Below are positions 47,801 to 57,230 of a stretch of DNA of 64,000 bases, piece by piece. Under the pieces are notes generated by a model. It did no database searches, was not told the DNA's origin, and was given only the letters and a program-made list of their open reading frames with translations. Origin of the DNA: Tubulanus polymorphus (lineage: Eukaryota > Nemertea > Palaeonemertea > Tubulaniformes > Tubulanidae); NCBI RefSeq assembly GCF_964204645.1, contig NC_134036.1, positions 1,488,001-1,552,000 on the forward strand, given 5' to 3'. A program made the position numbers and the translations under genes. Position 1 is the stretch's first letter. The number at the start of each line of letters is the position of its first letter.

Positions 47801-47930
47801 AGACAATAACTCATTGCATAGATTCAAAGCCTAAACAATGAATTTAATTGAAGACAAAAACTAATTTCAGAGATTCAAAGCCTAAACAATGAGTTTAATT
47901 GGAAACATTAACTAATTTCATAGAACCTAT
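41890..47930 (-). repeat. 51-bp satellite, right array, about 118 copies with higher-order structure
   Basis: On the plus strand units read CAAAGCCTAAACAATGAGTC, TAATTGAAGACAATAACTTA and TTTCATAGATT. Diagnostic variants recur at fixed distances. AGTCTAAG at 42,846 and 45,192, ATGCGTTCAAAG at 43,435 and 45,781, and AGATTCATAG at 43,641 and 45,987 are all 2,346 bases apart, exactly 46 units. The GTTTGATTGG variant recurs after 917 bases (41,981 and 42,898), about 18 units. Confidence 0.95.
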
Positions 47931-47968
47931 GTTTCCTAAACAACAAGAAAAATAAAATCTCAACTTAC

Positions 47969-48525
47969 GAATTTAGTGTGTGTGTCTGTGAGCATTTTCT
48001 TGGTTTATATTTTTCTTGTTGAGAGAAGTGACATCCAAACTACAGCAGACAGCTCAGAGAGCAGGTTGGTTTAGTCAGCACCCATTGGAAATCAGGTCCT
48101 GTTGAGACGAAGGTCCGGAATCTACCAAATGTTGGTTCAACAAACTCGCATCAGCCGAGGTCCTGGGGAAAAAGTGCTCACCTGAAAAAATTGATAACCT
48201 CACCATCAAATTCACTCAACCAGAGGCTATTTATATTTTGAAGTAAAAATGCTAATGAGGACTTTTCTGTTTCATGACTCAGATTAGCTAAATCCCACCC
48301 TAACATAAGTTTCACATACGAAACTTGCTTAAACATCTACTTACCAATTCGTGTTTGCAGCTGCAATAAGTTATTTGGGAGGTCCATACAGTAGTAACGT
48401 ACATCTTGATGATGGGCTCCATTCATCGTTAGAAGGTCTGTTGAAGCTACTGTCGATGTTTTAGTTTAGTCAGCGCGTGCTGGCTGCAATTAGGTACTGA
48501 TGAGTTCAATGCTGAAGGGCACCAT
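47969..48525 (-). CDS. Two-exon gene-like unit in the right arm (inverted copy)
   Basis: Exon 1 is 48,525-48,345 (acceptor TATTTTCAG, donor GTAAGT). Exon 2 is 48,181-47,969 (acceptor TTTTTTCAG, donor GTAAGT). ATG at 48,426 opens 27 codons plus one base, continuing in exon 2 to a TGA at 48,077-48,075, giving 62 residues. Exon 1 differs from the left copy at about 3 of 181 positions. One coding change is silent (valine) and one turns Cys into Tyr. The introns and flanks are clearly more diverged. No family is recognised. The TATTTTCAG acceptor implies an upstream exon that was not found. Confidence 0.45.
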
Positions 48526-48835
48526 CTGAAAATAAAACCATCAAAACATTTAATTCAACCTATTAGCAAGAGATAGTCTTCAGCTAGAAAGGGTTCAATT
48601 CAAATCGATGTATTATTGATTACTCCCTTCAAACACCGAGGACAATGTGTTACCGTATAAACCGGTTTATCACAAAGCTTTGAACATTTTCAACGGACAG
48701 TGACAATGCGGGTCACCGTCGTACTACAGTTAGATAATATCTATCTGACCTTGAAAGCAGTTTATACTTCAAAATTCTACAGTATGATATAGATATATCA
48801 GATATTTTTACAACTCCCAGTAAAATGAGATTTAA

Positions 48836-49467
48836 ATATCGTCGACGTTTCCTAATTTGAAATTCCTTTAGTCGAATTAAGACTTGAACACAAATATCAA
48901 AACCGTTTCGATAGAATATCAATTTCATTTCCATTTTGTAAAACCTGACATGTTCTCCATGTTTGTACCTCAGCTAGGACTTGTAAAATTACACAAAATT
49001 CAGCCGATTGAATGACTAATTCAACGTTTAAAACCCTAATATTTCAAATTGGGATTCTTAATAGAATAGAATAGCCCGACGTATCAGGACTATTTTCTAG
49101 CCCCGAATTCCTAAGTTTATTAAGCAGTATTTCTAAATGAATTCCTCAGTGAGGGAGCCTTGTTGCACGTCCATGTTTAGTAACGTTAATAGCAAAAGGT
49201 GTCGGGGGAATTGAAATGACTTACTGCAGAAAAGCTCGAGAGCAAATTTCTCAACCGCCATCACTCGCTGCCATGTTCAATATAGTGTATTCGCGTTGAA
49301 TTTTATTTACCATACTGTGCTGCCACCTGTTTTTCTTATAGATTTTTTGCAGCACGATTATTACGAAAATGATGCAATGCCCCATCATTGAAATGATACT
49401 TTTTTCTGTCAGGTCGAAAGATTCGACTTGAATCAGTCTTAATGTATTCAGAGGATTAAGATGATGT
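48836..49467. other. Intergenic DNA, no supported feature
   Basis: AT-rich. The minus frames at 48,713-48,934 and 49,251-49,472 have no supporting signals. Confidence 0.35.
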
Positions 49468-49575
49468 GACATTCGCTAGCAATGCTGGGTGAGAGACTAG
49501 CGGGTTCGAGTCCTGCTGGATGAATTACTGCGCGCGCGGGAAACCCTTCAAAGGCCGTGGCTCCGTCGTGAGATT
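49468..49575 (+). mobile_element. tRNA-derived SINE, family 1 (copy 2)
   Basis: The B box GGTTCGAGTCC (49,503-49,513) is followed by TGCTGGATG, a CGCGCGCGGG stretch, CAAAGGCCGTGG and CTCCGTCGTGAGA. It abuts the relic promoter at 49,588. Confidence 0.7.
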
Positions 49576-49587
49576 AGATGAACAATA

Positions 49588-49856
49588 CTTTTGATTGGAA
49601 AATTATATGATCAGACCAAATATACCATTTGGGCTTCCAATGAATCCGTATTACATTATCTGGATTTTGGTGGTGGTGGTATCAGATAAACCATAATTCA
49701 TAATTAATTTATATTTTCGACTATTACAAATAAAATGAATTAATTAAAACAAAATGAATTAATCAAAAACAAATGAATCAATCAAATACACAATAAACGT
49801 TATGAACACTTTCAATATATTTTTCAATTTTCGTCAAACGAATTGATATAACATTG
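49588..49856 (-). pseudogene. Relic promoter and upstream region of a lost Ly6-like copy
   Basis: Plus-strand TTTGATTGGAAAATTATATG, then ATCAGACCAAATATACCATT, parallels the region just upstream of genes B and C (GATTGGAGATTTATATAG, TTAGACCGAGGATACCGTTT). Downstream blocks also match 62,520-62,650, for example CGTATTACATTATCTGGAT and TATTACAAATAAAATGAATT. The TATA box is altered and the gene body that should lie to the left is missing, replaced by a SINE. Confidence 0.6.
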
Positions 49857-50138
49857 TTTGGAGGCACCAAACACAATCATCAGGAGGCACCAAACACAAT
49901 TATCAGGAGGTACCAAATACAATCTTCAGCAGGCACCAAACACAATCATCAGGAGGCACCAAATACAATCATCAGGAGGCACCAAACACAATCATCAGGA
50001 GGCATCAAACACAATCATCAGGAGGCACCAAACGCGATCCTGGGGAGGCACAAAACACAATCCTCAGGAGGCACCAATCACAATCATCAGGAGGCACCAA
50101 ACATACTCCTCAGGAGGTACCAAACACAATCCTCAAGA
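49857..50138 (+). repeat. 23-bp minisatellite, about 12 copies
   Basis: The unit is AGGAGGCACCAAACACAATC plus ATC. Two overlapping frames of nearly 100 codons are by-products. Confidence 0.9.
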
Positions 50139-51160
50139 ACCTCATGACGTTCAATGAAACTACTTCTACGTTCTATAATTGCTATCGTGCAGGTTTTCAT
50201 ATAACTACACGTGCTATATTTACTGGACTAATCCCTCGGTTTGGGTCGGGTTGATGAGATGCAGCAGAACTCGGGTAGAAATACATCCAGAATGATTGAT
50301 GTAGAATTGTGTTAGAGGAGTTTCATCCAGGAAGATCAAGGTTAGAACAAAATCAACCAAAAGAAATAAAACAAAAACTGAAATAATTCTTATGCATTTA
50401 ATTAAGCGATTACTATTACTCTATAAAATGAATCTAAACATTTCAAATAAAACGAAACAAAACAATTTTAATAAAGATTATTTCAATCAATTGATTATTG
50501 TAATTAAGAAAATTAAAAAAGAAAAAAGATTATAATTTAGACAAAATGAAAGACATATGAAATAAAGCGCTGGTAACAATAATGTATGTAAATCTATTGA
50601 AATCTGAGCCTATGCAAAACTGAATTTAAAAAAAATTGAAATAAGAAAGTCAAACATGTCAAAATTAGTTACATTTACGCAATAAAATTGAATTGATTGC
50701 ATTCGAATCATAATTTTAAACAAATCAAATAAACGACAATGTAATCTTTAAAGCAAACTCAACTGGGCCTGAGTTACTTTTGATAACTGAAAAAGAAAAT
50801 ACTCGTTCGATAGAATGATATTCGCTGCCGTGCACGTAAGCATCTAATGTGAAGCTCGAATCGGAACAGAATCTAAAGCAATCAATATTTAGCACTATGG
50901 ATGATTGGAAATTCATAAATTTTTTAAGCATGAAAACAAATTGATTAAATATTTCTAGAATGAAATTCTTTGCCGTGTACGTAATAAGTATCTAATATGA
51001 AACTCGAATCAGACAGATTCTAAAGCTATCAATATTTACTTCTAAGATGAAAAACAATCTTCCAAAATATAAATCCGATCATTAATTTAATCATTCGTTT
51101 AACACTAAGCCTAAAAAGCAAAATATGTTTCAAATTCCGGTAGGGGGCGTGTGAGTCGAA
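50139..51160. repeat. Duplicated intergenic DNA of the Ly6-like cluster
   Basis: 50,165-50,400 matches 54,545-54,775 (AATTGCTATCGTGCAGGTTT, GGACTAATCCCTCGGTTTGG). 50,735-51,160 matches 59,430-59,880 (TTTGATAACTGAAAAAGAAA, TTTGCCGTGTACGTAA). The gene copies were therefore duplicated together with their downstream DNA. Confidence 0.75.
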
Positions 51161-51239
51161 TTAACAGAATCGATTATTTAAACAAAATGAAATAAGAGAA
51201 AAGCAGAGAACCGCGGAGTAAATCATTGTATTCATCCTT
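51161..51239 (-). pseudogene. Relic of a Ly6-like terminal exon (C-terminal tail only)
   Basis: The minus strand encodes RMNTMIYSAVLCFSLISF and ends at a TAA at 51,163-51,161, matching the hydrophobic tail of genes A-C. Upstream of it (higher coordinates) the CC...CN part is missing and the sequence changes, so only the tail survives. It lies just downstream of the stop of gene A. Confidence 0.7.
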
Positions 51240-51465
51240 AAGTAAAGAAATCAATTTTAGTCCTAAAATGAGAAAAAAATCTTCTAAAAAATATAAATCA
51301 GATCATTAATTCAATCATATTAGTCTTAAGATGAAAAAACACGAATCATCTAAAATCCGCATTTGGTTTGAAATATTAATTAAATCATTCGTTTAAAGTG
51401 AGATGAAATTCAGATATATGAGATATAATCTCCGGTAGGTGGCGTGCGAGTCGAATTTAAAAGAA

Positions 51466-53657
51466 TCATCCAAAACGGAATAACAGAAAAACCGCGGAGT
51501 AAATCATCAGGTTCATCCTGTAGGTGGCAGCACTGTTGCACATTTTGTCTTCGTTACAGCACAGCACATTGATCCTGTCTTTGCCATTTATCGACCACTC
51601 GCCTTGACATTTATCAGGATTCTCGGGCATACAACCTCGAATAACCGCCACTTTTTTGTACTTGAATTCCTGAATAAGAACGAAAAAATACAAATTAGCC
51701 AAAACCAATGAATGTCAGCTATATGTTTTCATCTAAAAGCATGGATGATTTTTCCAGTTGGGATATGGAGTATTCTGAAAACACACAGTCTCACATGCCA
51801 CAGGCGGTGTCGTCGAGAAAACTTAATTCAGTATGATCGTACCTGAGGTCGAGGAAATAATGAAAACGGTTTGCGATGGAGATTTAAAATACGTCCCGAT
51901 ATCCTTCCCAGGACAGAGGGAGAGGGAGAGCCAGGAGAGGGAGAGCAAGGAGAGGGAGAGGGAGAGCCAGGAGAGGGAGAGGGAGAGGGAGAGGGAGAGG
52001 GAGAGGGAGGAGAGGGAGAGTTAGGAGAGGGAGAGGGAGAGCCAGGAGAGGGAGAGGGAGAGGGAGAGGGAGAGGGAGAGGGAGAGGGAGAGGGAGAGGG
52101 AGAGGGAGAGGGAGAGTTAGAGAGAGAGCCCCTTGTGTTTGGTCCTACACTTACCACGCATTCGTGTTTTTCGGGGCAATCGATACCGATAATGTTTTCC
52201 AGGTAGAACTGATAATCTTCATCAACGCGTACCAATGGTCCATTGTCACCCTTGATAACCAATACACGGCGCATGCATTCCTTGGTGAAATAAGGCAGTT
52301 TACCAGTTCCGTTTGCGGTATTCGGATCAAGCATTCCAACTGAAGTTAAGTGAAATAAAGTTGTTAGACCCGTGCAGGGGGACTAGTAGGGGACTCGTGC
52401 TGGGGAGTAGGAGGGGGCTTATGCTGGGGACTAGTGATGGTTGAGTCTCGTGATGGTCGTGTTCTGTAAGGGAGTATGACCACTGGATGCGGTCTCGTGG
52501 CAATGGCGTGGTCCCGCGTGATAGTTCGGATCTCGTGGAGGTGGCACTAGGGGGCGTTCTCTGACACAGGATCCCTGCCAACACGCGATCATTATTATAA
52601 CTAGAGTAGGGTTGCGTGTGAATTTCAAAGCTATAAATCCAACCATCGATGTGGAATGAAAAGAGGTTCTTCTTCTTTATCTATGACATCGCCAACGCCG
52701 CTGCGTCACGATGTGATGTACAAGGCACCTCCAATTATTACGGTCTACAGTAAATTCCTCCAGGAAAGTTAACGTTTCGCTTGGTGATGTGAATCAATAA
52801 CTGATAACATTAAACAGGCCTCATCCTTGGCCTTGAATTGCGATTTACTTAATACAAATTCAACTTACGTTTATCGGCAAAGTTTTTCATATCATCATAG
52901 ATAGCCTTATCACCATAGTGCGCACAACTGGCACAAGTCAAACTCGTAACGACTGTGACTAAAAATAAGATTCCAAGGTATCAGAATTGATGATAGCTGA
53001 TCCCTTTCTAAATTAGTAAGTCATCGAATCGTTGCAGTTGTCGCTTTTTGTGAGTCACAATTTTAATTTACAATTCAATTTCAAGTCGTCATTTCAATAA
53101 ATCGTTTAAGGCTGGCTGTCGACAAGCAACGCGACGCCTTCCGACTCCTTCCGACGCAACTGAGAGCAACCGCGATCGCAGCCCAGCTTATGTCGACTGC
53201 GCTCCGATTCGCAGCAACTGAGGTCCTCGATCCTCCTAGTTGCTTCCCTGCTTAATGTCGGTTACGATTACTGACAACTGCAACGGCTCAGATGGTCACG
53301 TGATAAGCATTTTGAGGATAAATTTACATGAACCTGTCCCGGCAAAGTTTTTCAGATCATCATAGATAGCCTTATCTCCGCCATGGCAAGCACACATGGC
53401 ACAAATCAGTTTATCAGGACGAGCTGCAGTGCCTGAAGAGACAGCCACACTGCCAGGACTGGGTGGACATTTCAATAAATCGTTAACGTCCTCGCTATGA
53501 TGACTTGAACGAAGTCAACTGTATGTATTGATTACACAAATCATAAATAGAAGCTTTGATAAAACTTTTTTGAGAACTTTTTATAAAATAGAAACTTACC
53601 CTGAACTAACAGAACCAGCAGAACTGTTGTAACAGAAATAAACTGTATCAGTTTCAT
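51466..53657 (-). CDS. Gene A: Ly6/uPAR-like GPI-anchored protein, four coding exons
   Basis: Exons on the minus strand are 53,657-53,600 (signal peptide [19 protein letters not shown]), 52,958-52,869, 52,339-52,155 and 51,669-51,466. All have AG acceptors and GTAAGT donors, and phases 1, 1, 0 join to 177 residues. Ten cysteines are seen: LTCASC at the start, one in KEC, IDC and HEC in the central exon, then RGC, DKC, LCC and MCN at the end. The CC-x5-CN ending followed by NSAAT and a hydrophobic tail is the hallmark of Ly6/uPAR (three-finger) domains with a GPI-anchor signal. The first half is longer than in typical family members. A second possible exon 2 is at 53,334-53,432. The product probably sits on the outer plasma membrane; its ligand is unknown. 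Confidence 0.75.
51905..52117 (+). repeat. (GGGAGA)n hexamer array in intron 3 of gene A
   Basis: Nearly pure GGGAGA units with occasional GCCAGGA interruptions. On the gene strand this is TCTCCC, beginning about 40 bases after the donor. It keeps the frame open as Ser-Pro repeats if intron 3 is retained. Confidence 0.9.
53105..53295. other. GC-rich insertion between the two exon-2 versions of gene A
   Basis: A compositionally distinct block with GTCGACAAGCAACGCGACG and CAGCTTATGTCGACTGCG partly inverted to each other. It is absent from the corresponding introns of B and C, so it may be a short DNA element. Confidence 0.35.
53334..53432 (-). CDS. Alternative or duplicated exon 2 of gene A (2b)
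   Basis: Acceptor CTCTTCAG, 99 bases with phases 1-1, encoding [20 protein letters not shown] and then a stretch like exon 2a and like exon 2 of gene C ([10 protein letters not shown]). It has the same length and phase as exon 2 of gene C and keeps the CxxC motif. Its donor is GTTCAT instead of GTAAGT, so splicing may be weak or lost. Inclusion of 2a, 2b or both would keep the frame (90 and 99 bases). Confidence 0.6.
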
Positions 53658-53745
53658 TCTGTCGTCTTTTGAAGTTTCAGCAATTCCACTGACGATTGGT
53701 TGGGTAATCTTTGTAGCGACTGTTACCACGAGAGTTTGAACCACA

Positions 53746-53775
53746 AACTGATCAGTCGGACTGGAGATTTATATA
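53746..53775 (-). promoter_or_regulatory. Core promoter of gene A (TATA plus initiator)
   Basis: The minus strand has TATATAAATC (53,775-53,766) and a TCAGTT initiator (53,751-53,746), with the TATA starting about 26 bases before the initiator A. The same pair is conserved at genes B and C. Confidence 0.7.
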
Positions 53776-55283
53776 TTTTGACTGAAGATACCGTTTAGGC
53801 TTCTAAAGAATTTATCAGGACACTGGCGGTAACGGCTTCACGAGATAAAGAATTCATTTACATTTGTTAAATCAGTATGATCAGCCGGTCCAGTTACTGT
53901 TTGGGCTTCCGAAGAATTCGTGTTTTATCTGAATCGGTACAGGTTTGTCATGAAATGATTCATTTATTTGTATCCAAAACAATAAAGGTTATGGTTACTT
54001 TCCTTATATTTTTTCCAGTCTCGTAGGCGTTGAAAAAAAGAAAACTTTCGATTCGAAATAATTCAAATTAACGGACAAAAATTGAAATTCTCAGAGCGAT
54101 GACGCTACAATTGTTGTGAGTTAACGGTAACGGTTTGTCGAGATAAAGAATTTCATTAATAACAGCAAGACGTATATTGGAGATTGACGAAAAGTTGTTT
54201 TTTTTAAACTGATAGAAACGCTGAAATTAACGGACATTTTTTTATCATAAGTTGGATAACAGATTTGACGGAGTTCAAAATGATTGCCGAGGTGGGAAAA
54301 ATATTTTTCGAAAATAATTTTTTTCCTCAAAACATAGTAATTCAGTGAACGAGGAATTCAAAAGATAAATGAACAACTTGTCTTGGAGGTTGTTTCGGGA
54401 TAGTTATATCCGAATGTAGTCTATTTACTGCTTACAGTCAACTGACGCCGCCATTTTTGCAAGTGACGCTATTTACCGAACGAAACCGACAAATAAATCA
54501 TCCTGATAGTCCATGCTCATTTCGATCAAAAAAGTTATGCTGTTTTACTTCTACAATTGCTATCGTGCAGGTTTTCATATAACTACACGTGCTATATTTA
54601 CTGGACTAATCCCTCGGTTTGGGTCGGGTTGATGAGATGCAGCACTCGGGTAGAAATACATCGAGAATGGAGAATTTTGTTGGAGAAGTTTCATCCAGGA
54701 AGGTCAAGGTTAGAACAAAATCAACAAAAAGAAATAAAAGAAAAACTGAAATAATTCTCGTGCATTTAAGCGATTACTTTTACTTTATCGCGTAAAAATG
54801 AATTTAAAAATTTCAAATAAAACGAAACAAAACATAAAATTTGAATAGAAATATTAATTAATTGATAAATATAATTGAGAAAATTACAAGATTATGATTT
54901 GTACATTGAAAAATGAAACGAAATTCTTGAAATATTAAATATGAATTAAAATCGATTAATATGAATTATTTAGATAAAAAAAATCGCTAATCAAGATAAA
55001 TTCGACATAGAATGAAAGTGATATGAAATAAAGCGCTGGTAACAATAGTGTGTGTAAATCTATTGAAATCTGAGCATATGCAAAACTGAATGGCACAAAA
55101 ACTGAAATGAGAAAGTCAAACATGTCGATTTTGTCAGAATTTTCAACAAGTGAAATAAACGACAATGTTATCTATAGCAAACTCGGGTTGAGTTACTTTT
55201 GATAACCTAAAACTAAGCCTAAAAAGCAAAATATATGTTTCAATTTCCGGTAGGCGGCGTGCGAGTCGAATTTACAGAATCGA
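53776..55283. repeat. Intergenic DNA between genes A and B (duplicated blocks)
   Basis: 53,800-54,010 resembles 57,250-57,470 (ACACTGGCGGTAACGGCTTC). 54,170-54,310 resembles 58,140-58,265. 54,425-54,500 resembles 58,260-58,320 (GCCATTTTTGCAAGTGACGC). 54,545-54,775 resembles 50,165-50,400. No further gene is seen. Confidence 0.7.
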
Positions 55284-55802
55284 TTATATAAACAAAATGA
55301 AATAACAGAAAAACAGAGAAACCGCGGAGTAAATCATCATATTCATCGTAAAGGTGGCAGCACTGTTACACATGTTGAAATCTTCACAGCAGAGCACCTT
55401 GACCTTCTTGTCACCGACCAGCCACTCCTCTTGGCATTTACCAGGATTCTGAGGCATACAACCTTTGATAACCAGACTTTTTTTGTACATGAATTCCTGA
55501 AAATTGAAAACAAACCAAATCTGTAAAAAAAACATAGTTATAATAGCGATGTGAGTTATGAATCTTTAAGTGCATTTTCTCTCATGATTCTGTTGAGGAC
55601 CACATGGGCCACATGGGCAAAACGCAGTGAGACTTGGTCCAAACCATTTGACAATGCTGGAAGTCACCATTTTGATAGGATAACATTTTTCGGTATGGCC
55701 GTTTTTTATCATTAATTTTCTCATATATCTATGAGGCTTATTTCGACATATTTCACCGGTCCATGGAATTCTGCTTGATTCTTGGAGATTTGTCTCATCT
55801 CG

Positions 55803-55985
55803 GACACTCCTCTCAGGAGAGAGGCCTTCACCCTAGATACCCCTCTCAGGAGAGAGGCCTCCACCCCGACACGCCTCTCAGGAGAGGGGCCTCACTCCGG
55901 ATACCCCTCTCAGGAGAGGGGCTCCAACCGGGACACACTTTTCCTGGAGAGGGGCCTCACCCCGGAATCCCTTCCCTGGCGAGAC
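55803..55985 (+). repeat. About 32-bp minisatellite in intron 3 of gene B
   Basis: Five copies carry the palindromic core CCTCTCAGGAGAG(A/G)GGCCT followed by CACCC-type sequence. The gene-strand frame stays open through it from exon 3. Confidence 0.8.
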
Positions 55986-56239
55986 ACGACCCTCCCAGAC
56001 GGAACCGTAATGCTCTACACTTACCACGCATTCATGTTTTTTGGGGCAATCGATCCCGATTATGTTATCCATAAAGAACTGGTACCTATCATTGTTAAGT
56101 TCCATGGAGTCAGACTTTCGATCATCATCGTCCCATATAGTGCGCGTGCATTCCTTGGTGAAATATGGCTGTTTACCAGTTCCGTTTGCGGTTTTCGGAT
56201 CAAGCATTCCAACTGAGGTAAAAATAAATAAATTGGTTA

Positions 56240-56420
56240 GACTCGTACTAGGGAGTATAAAGGGACTAGTAGGGGACTCGTGATGAGTAGTATAAAGGGA
56301 CCAGTAGGGGACTCGTGATGAGTAGTATAAAGGGACTAGTAGGGGACTCGTGATGAGTAGTATAAAGGAACTAGTAGGGGACTCGTGCTTGGGACTAGTA
56401 GGAGACTCGTGATAGGAGTA
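56240..56420 (+). repeat. About 44-bp repeat in intron 2 of gene B
   Basis: AGTATAAAGGGACTAGTAGG and GGACTCGTGATG repeat about four times. A related GGACTAGTAGGGGACTCGTG piece occurs in intron 2 of gene A near 52,380. Confidence 0.75.
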
Positions 56421-57062
56421 TGACCTCTGGGCACGGTTCTGCGGCAGTGTCCCGCGTGATGGTTCTAATCCCCGTAAGGCTGTGGGGCAGGGGATCTTCA
56501 CTGACACAGGATCTTTGCTATCACGCGCGATCCTAACTAAGTGCGGGATTTCCTATAAAAACTAATCCCATTATCGACATGGAATAAGAAGATGTTGAAT
56601 TTCTCGCTGCTGACCGACACAATGAATAAATAATCAAAATATAGTAAAAACAACTTACGTCCATTTGCAAATGTGTCCATAAGATCATAGAATGCCTCAT
56701 ATTTTCTGTCACTAAATCTGTCAGTAAATACAAGCGGCACAGGTGAGATTAGCAGGACGACCTGCAGTGCCTGAAAATTAGATTACAACGTTGTATCAGA
56801 ATTGAGGGAATGTGATTTTCCTGATCGAAACCTCTTAGGGTTAATTAAATTACGAACAATTGCTTCGATAAAATGTTTTGTAAGGGACTGCAAAATATGT
56901 AAAATACAAACTTACCCTGAGCTAACAGAACCAACAGAACTGCTGTAACCGTAATAAACTGTATCAGTTCCATCCTGTCGTCTTTTGAAGTTTCAGCAAT
57001 TCCACTGCTTTGATAGCTTTGATAAAACCTTTTTGAGAACTGTTTATAAAATACAAACTTAC

Positions 57063-57120
57063 CCTGAGCTAACAGAACCAACAGAACTGCTGTAACCATA
57101 ATAAACTGTATCAGTTCCAC
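57063..57120 (-). pseudogene. Promoter-proximal duplicate of exon 1 of gene B, start codon lost
   Basis: A 58-base copy of exon 1 including the GTAAGT donor lies between the TATA box and the working exon 1. Its first codon is GTG where the other copies have ATG. Transcripts from the TATA box at 57,221 would pass through this copy before the ATG at 56,973. Confidence 0.7.
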
Positions 57121-57200
57121 CCCCTCGTCTTCCTAAGTTCAGTGACAAAACCGTTTAGATGATCTCTGTAGCGACTGTTACCACAAGAGTTTGAACCACA

Positions 57201-57230
57201 AACTGATCAGTCGGATTGGAGATTTATATA
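57201..57230 (-). promoter_or_regulatory. Core promoter of gene B
   Basis: TATATAAATC (57,230-57,221) and TCAGTT (57,206-57,201) on the minus strand, spaced as at genes A and C. Confidence 0.7.

Larger units (their letters stand above)
41383..48835 (-). repeat. Right arm of the very large inverted repeat
   Basis: Reverse-complement homologue of 31,964-35,162, longer because its 51-bp satellite is expanded. The order of landmarks is kept: inner flank, tRNA-like block, satellite, exon 2, exon 1, outer flank. Confidence 0.85.
55284..56973 (-). pseudogene. Gene B: Ly6-like paralogue with a frameshift in exon 2
   Basis: Exons are 56,973-56,916 (signal MELIQFITVTAVLLVLLAQ), 56,770-56,659, 56,212-56,025 and 55,496-55,284 on the minus strand. 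Splice sites are canonical (GTAAGT donors). Exons 1, 3 and 4 are intact. The terminal exon has KGC, GKC, LCC and MCN, then NSAATF and a hydrophobic tail. Exon 2 is 112 bases, which breaks the phase 1-1 rule. Reading from the acceptor gives LTCAACIY and then TGA, while the rest of the exon is open in the frame one base later. A one-base insertion just after the CxxC motif explains this. Either a recent pseudogene or an assembly error. Confidence 0.65.

Noticed and set aside
41890-47930. CRISPR-like array (regular repeats over 6 kb)
   Set aside because: The whole 51-bp unit repeats with no unique spacers, and the context is eukaryotic.
49854-50157. Two overlapping His/Gln-rich frames of nearly 100 codons
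   Set aside because: Produced by the 23-bp minisatellite in two frames; no independent support.
51871-52206. Plus-strand Glu-Gly repeat frame of 111 codons
   Set aside because: Antisense of the hexamer array in intron 3 of gene A; no start or splice context.
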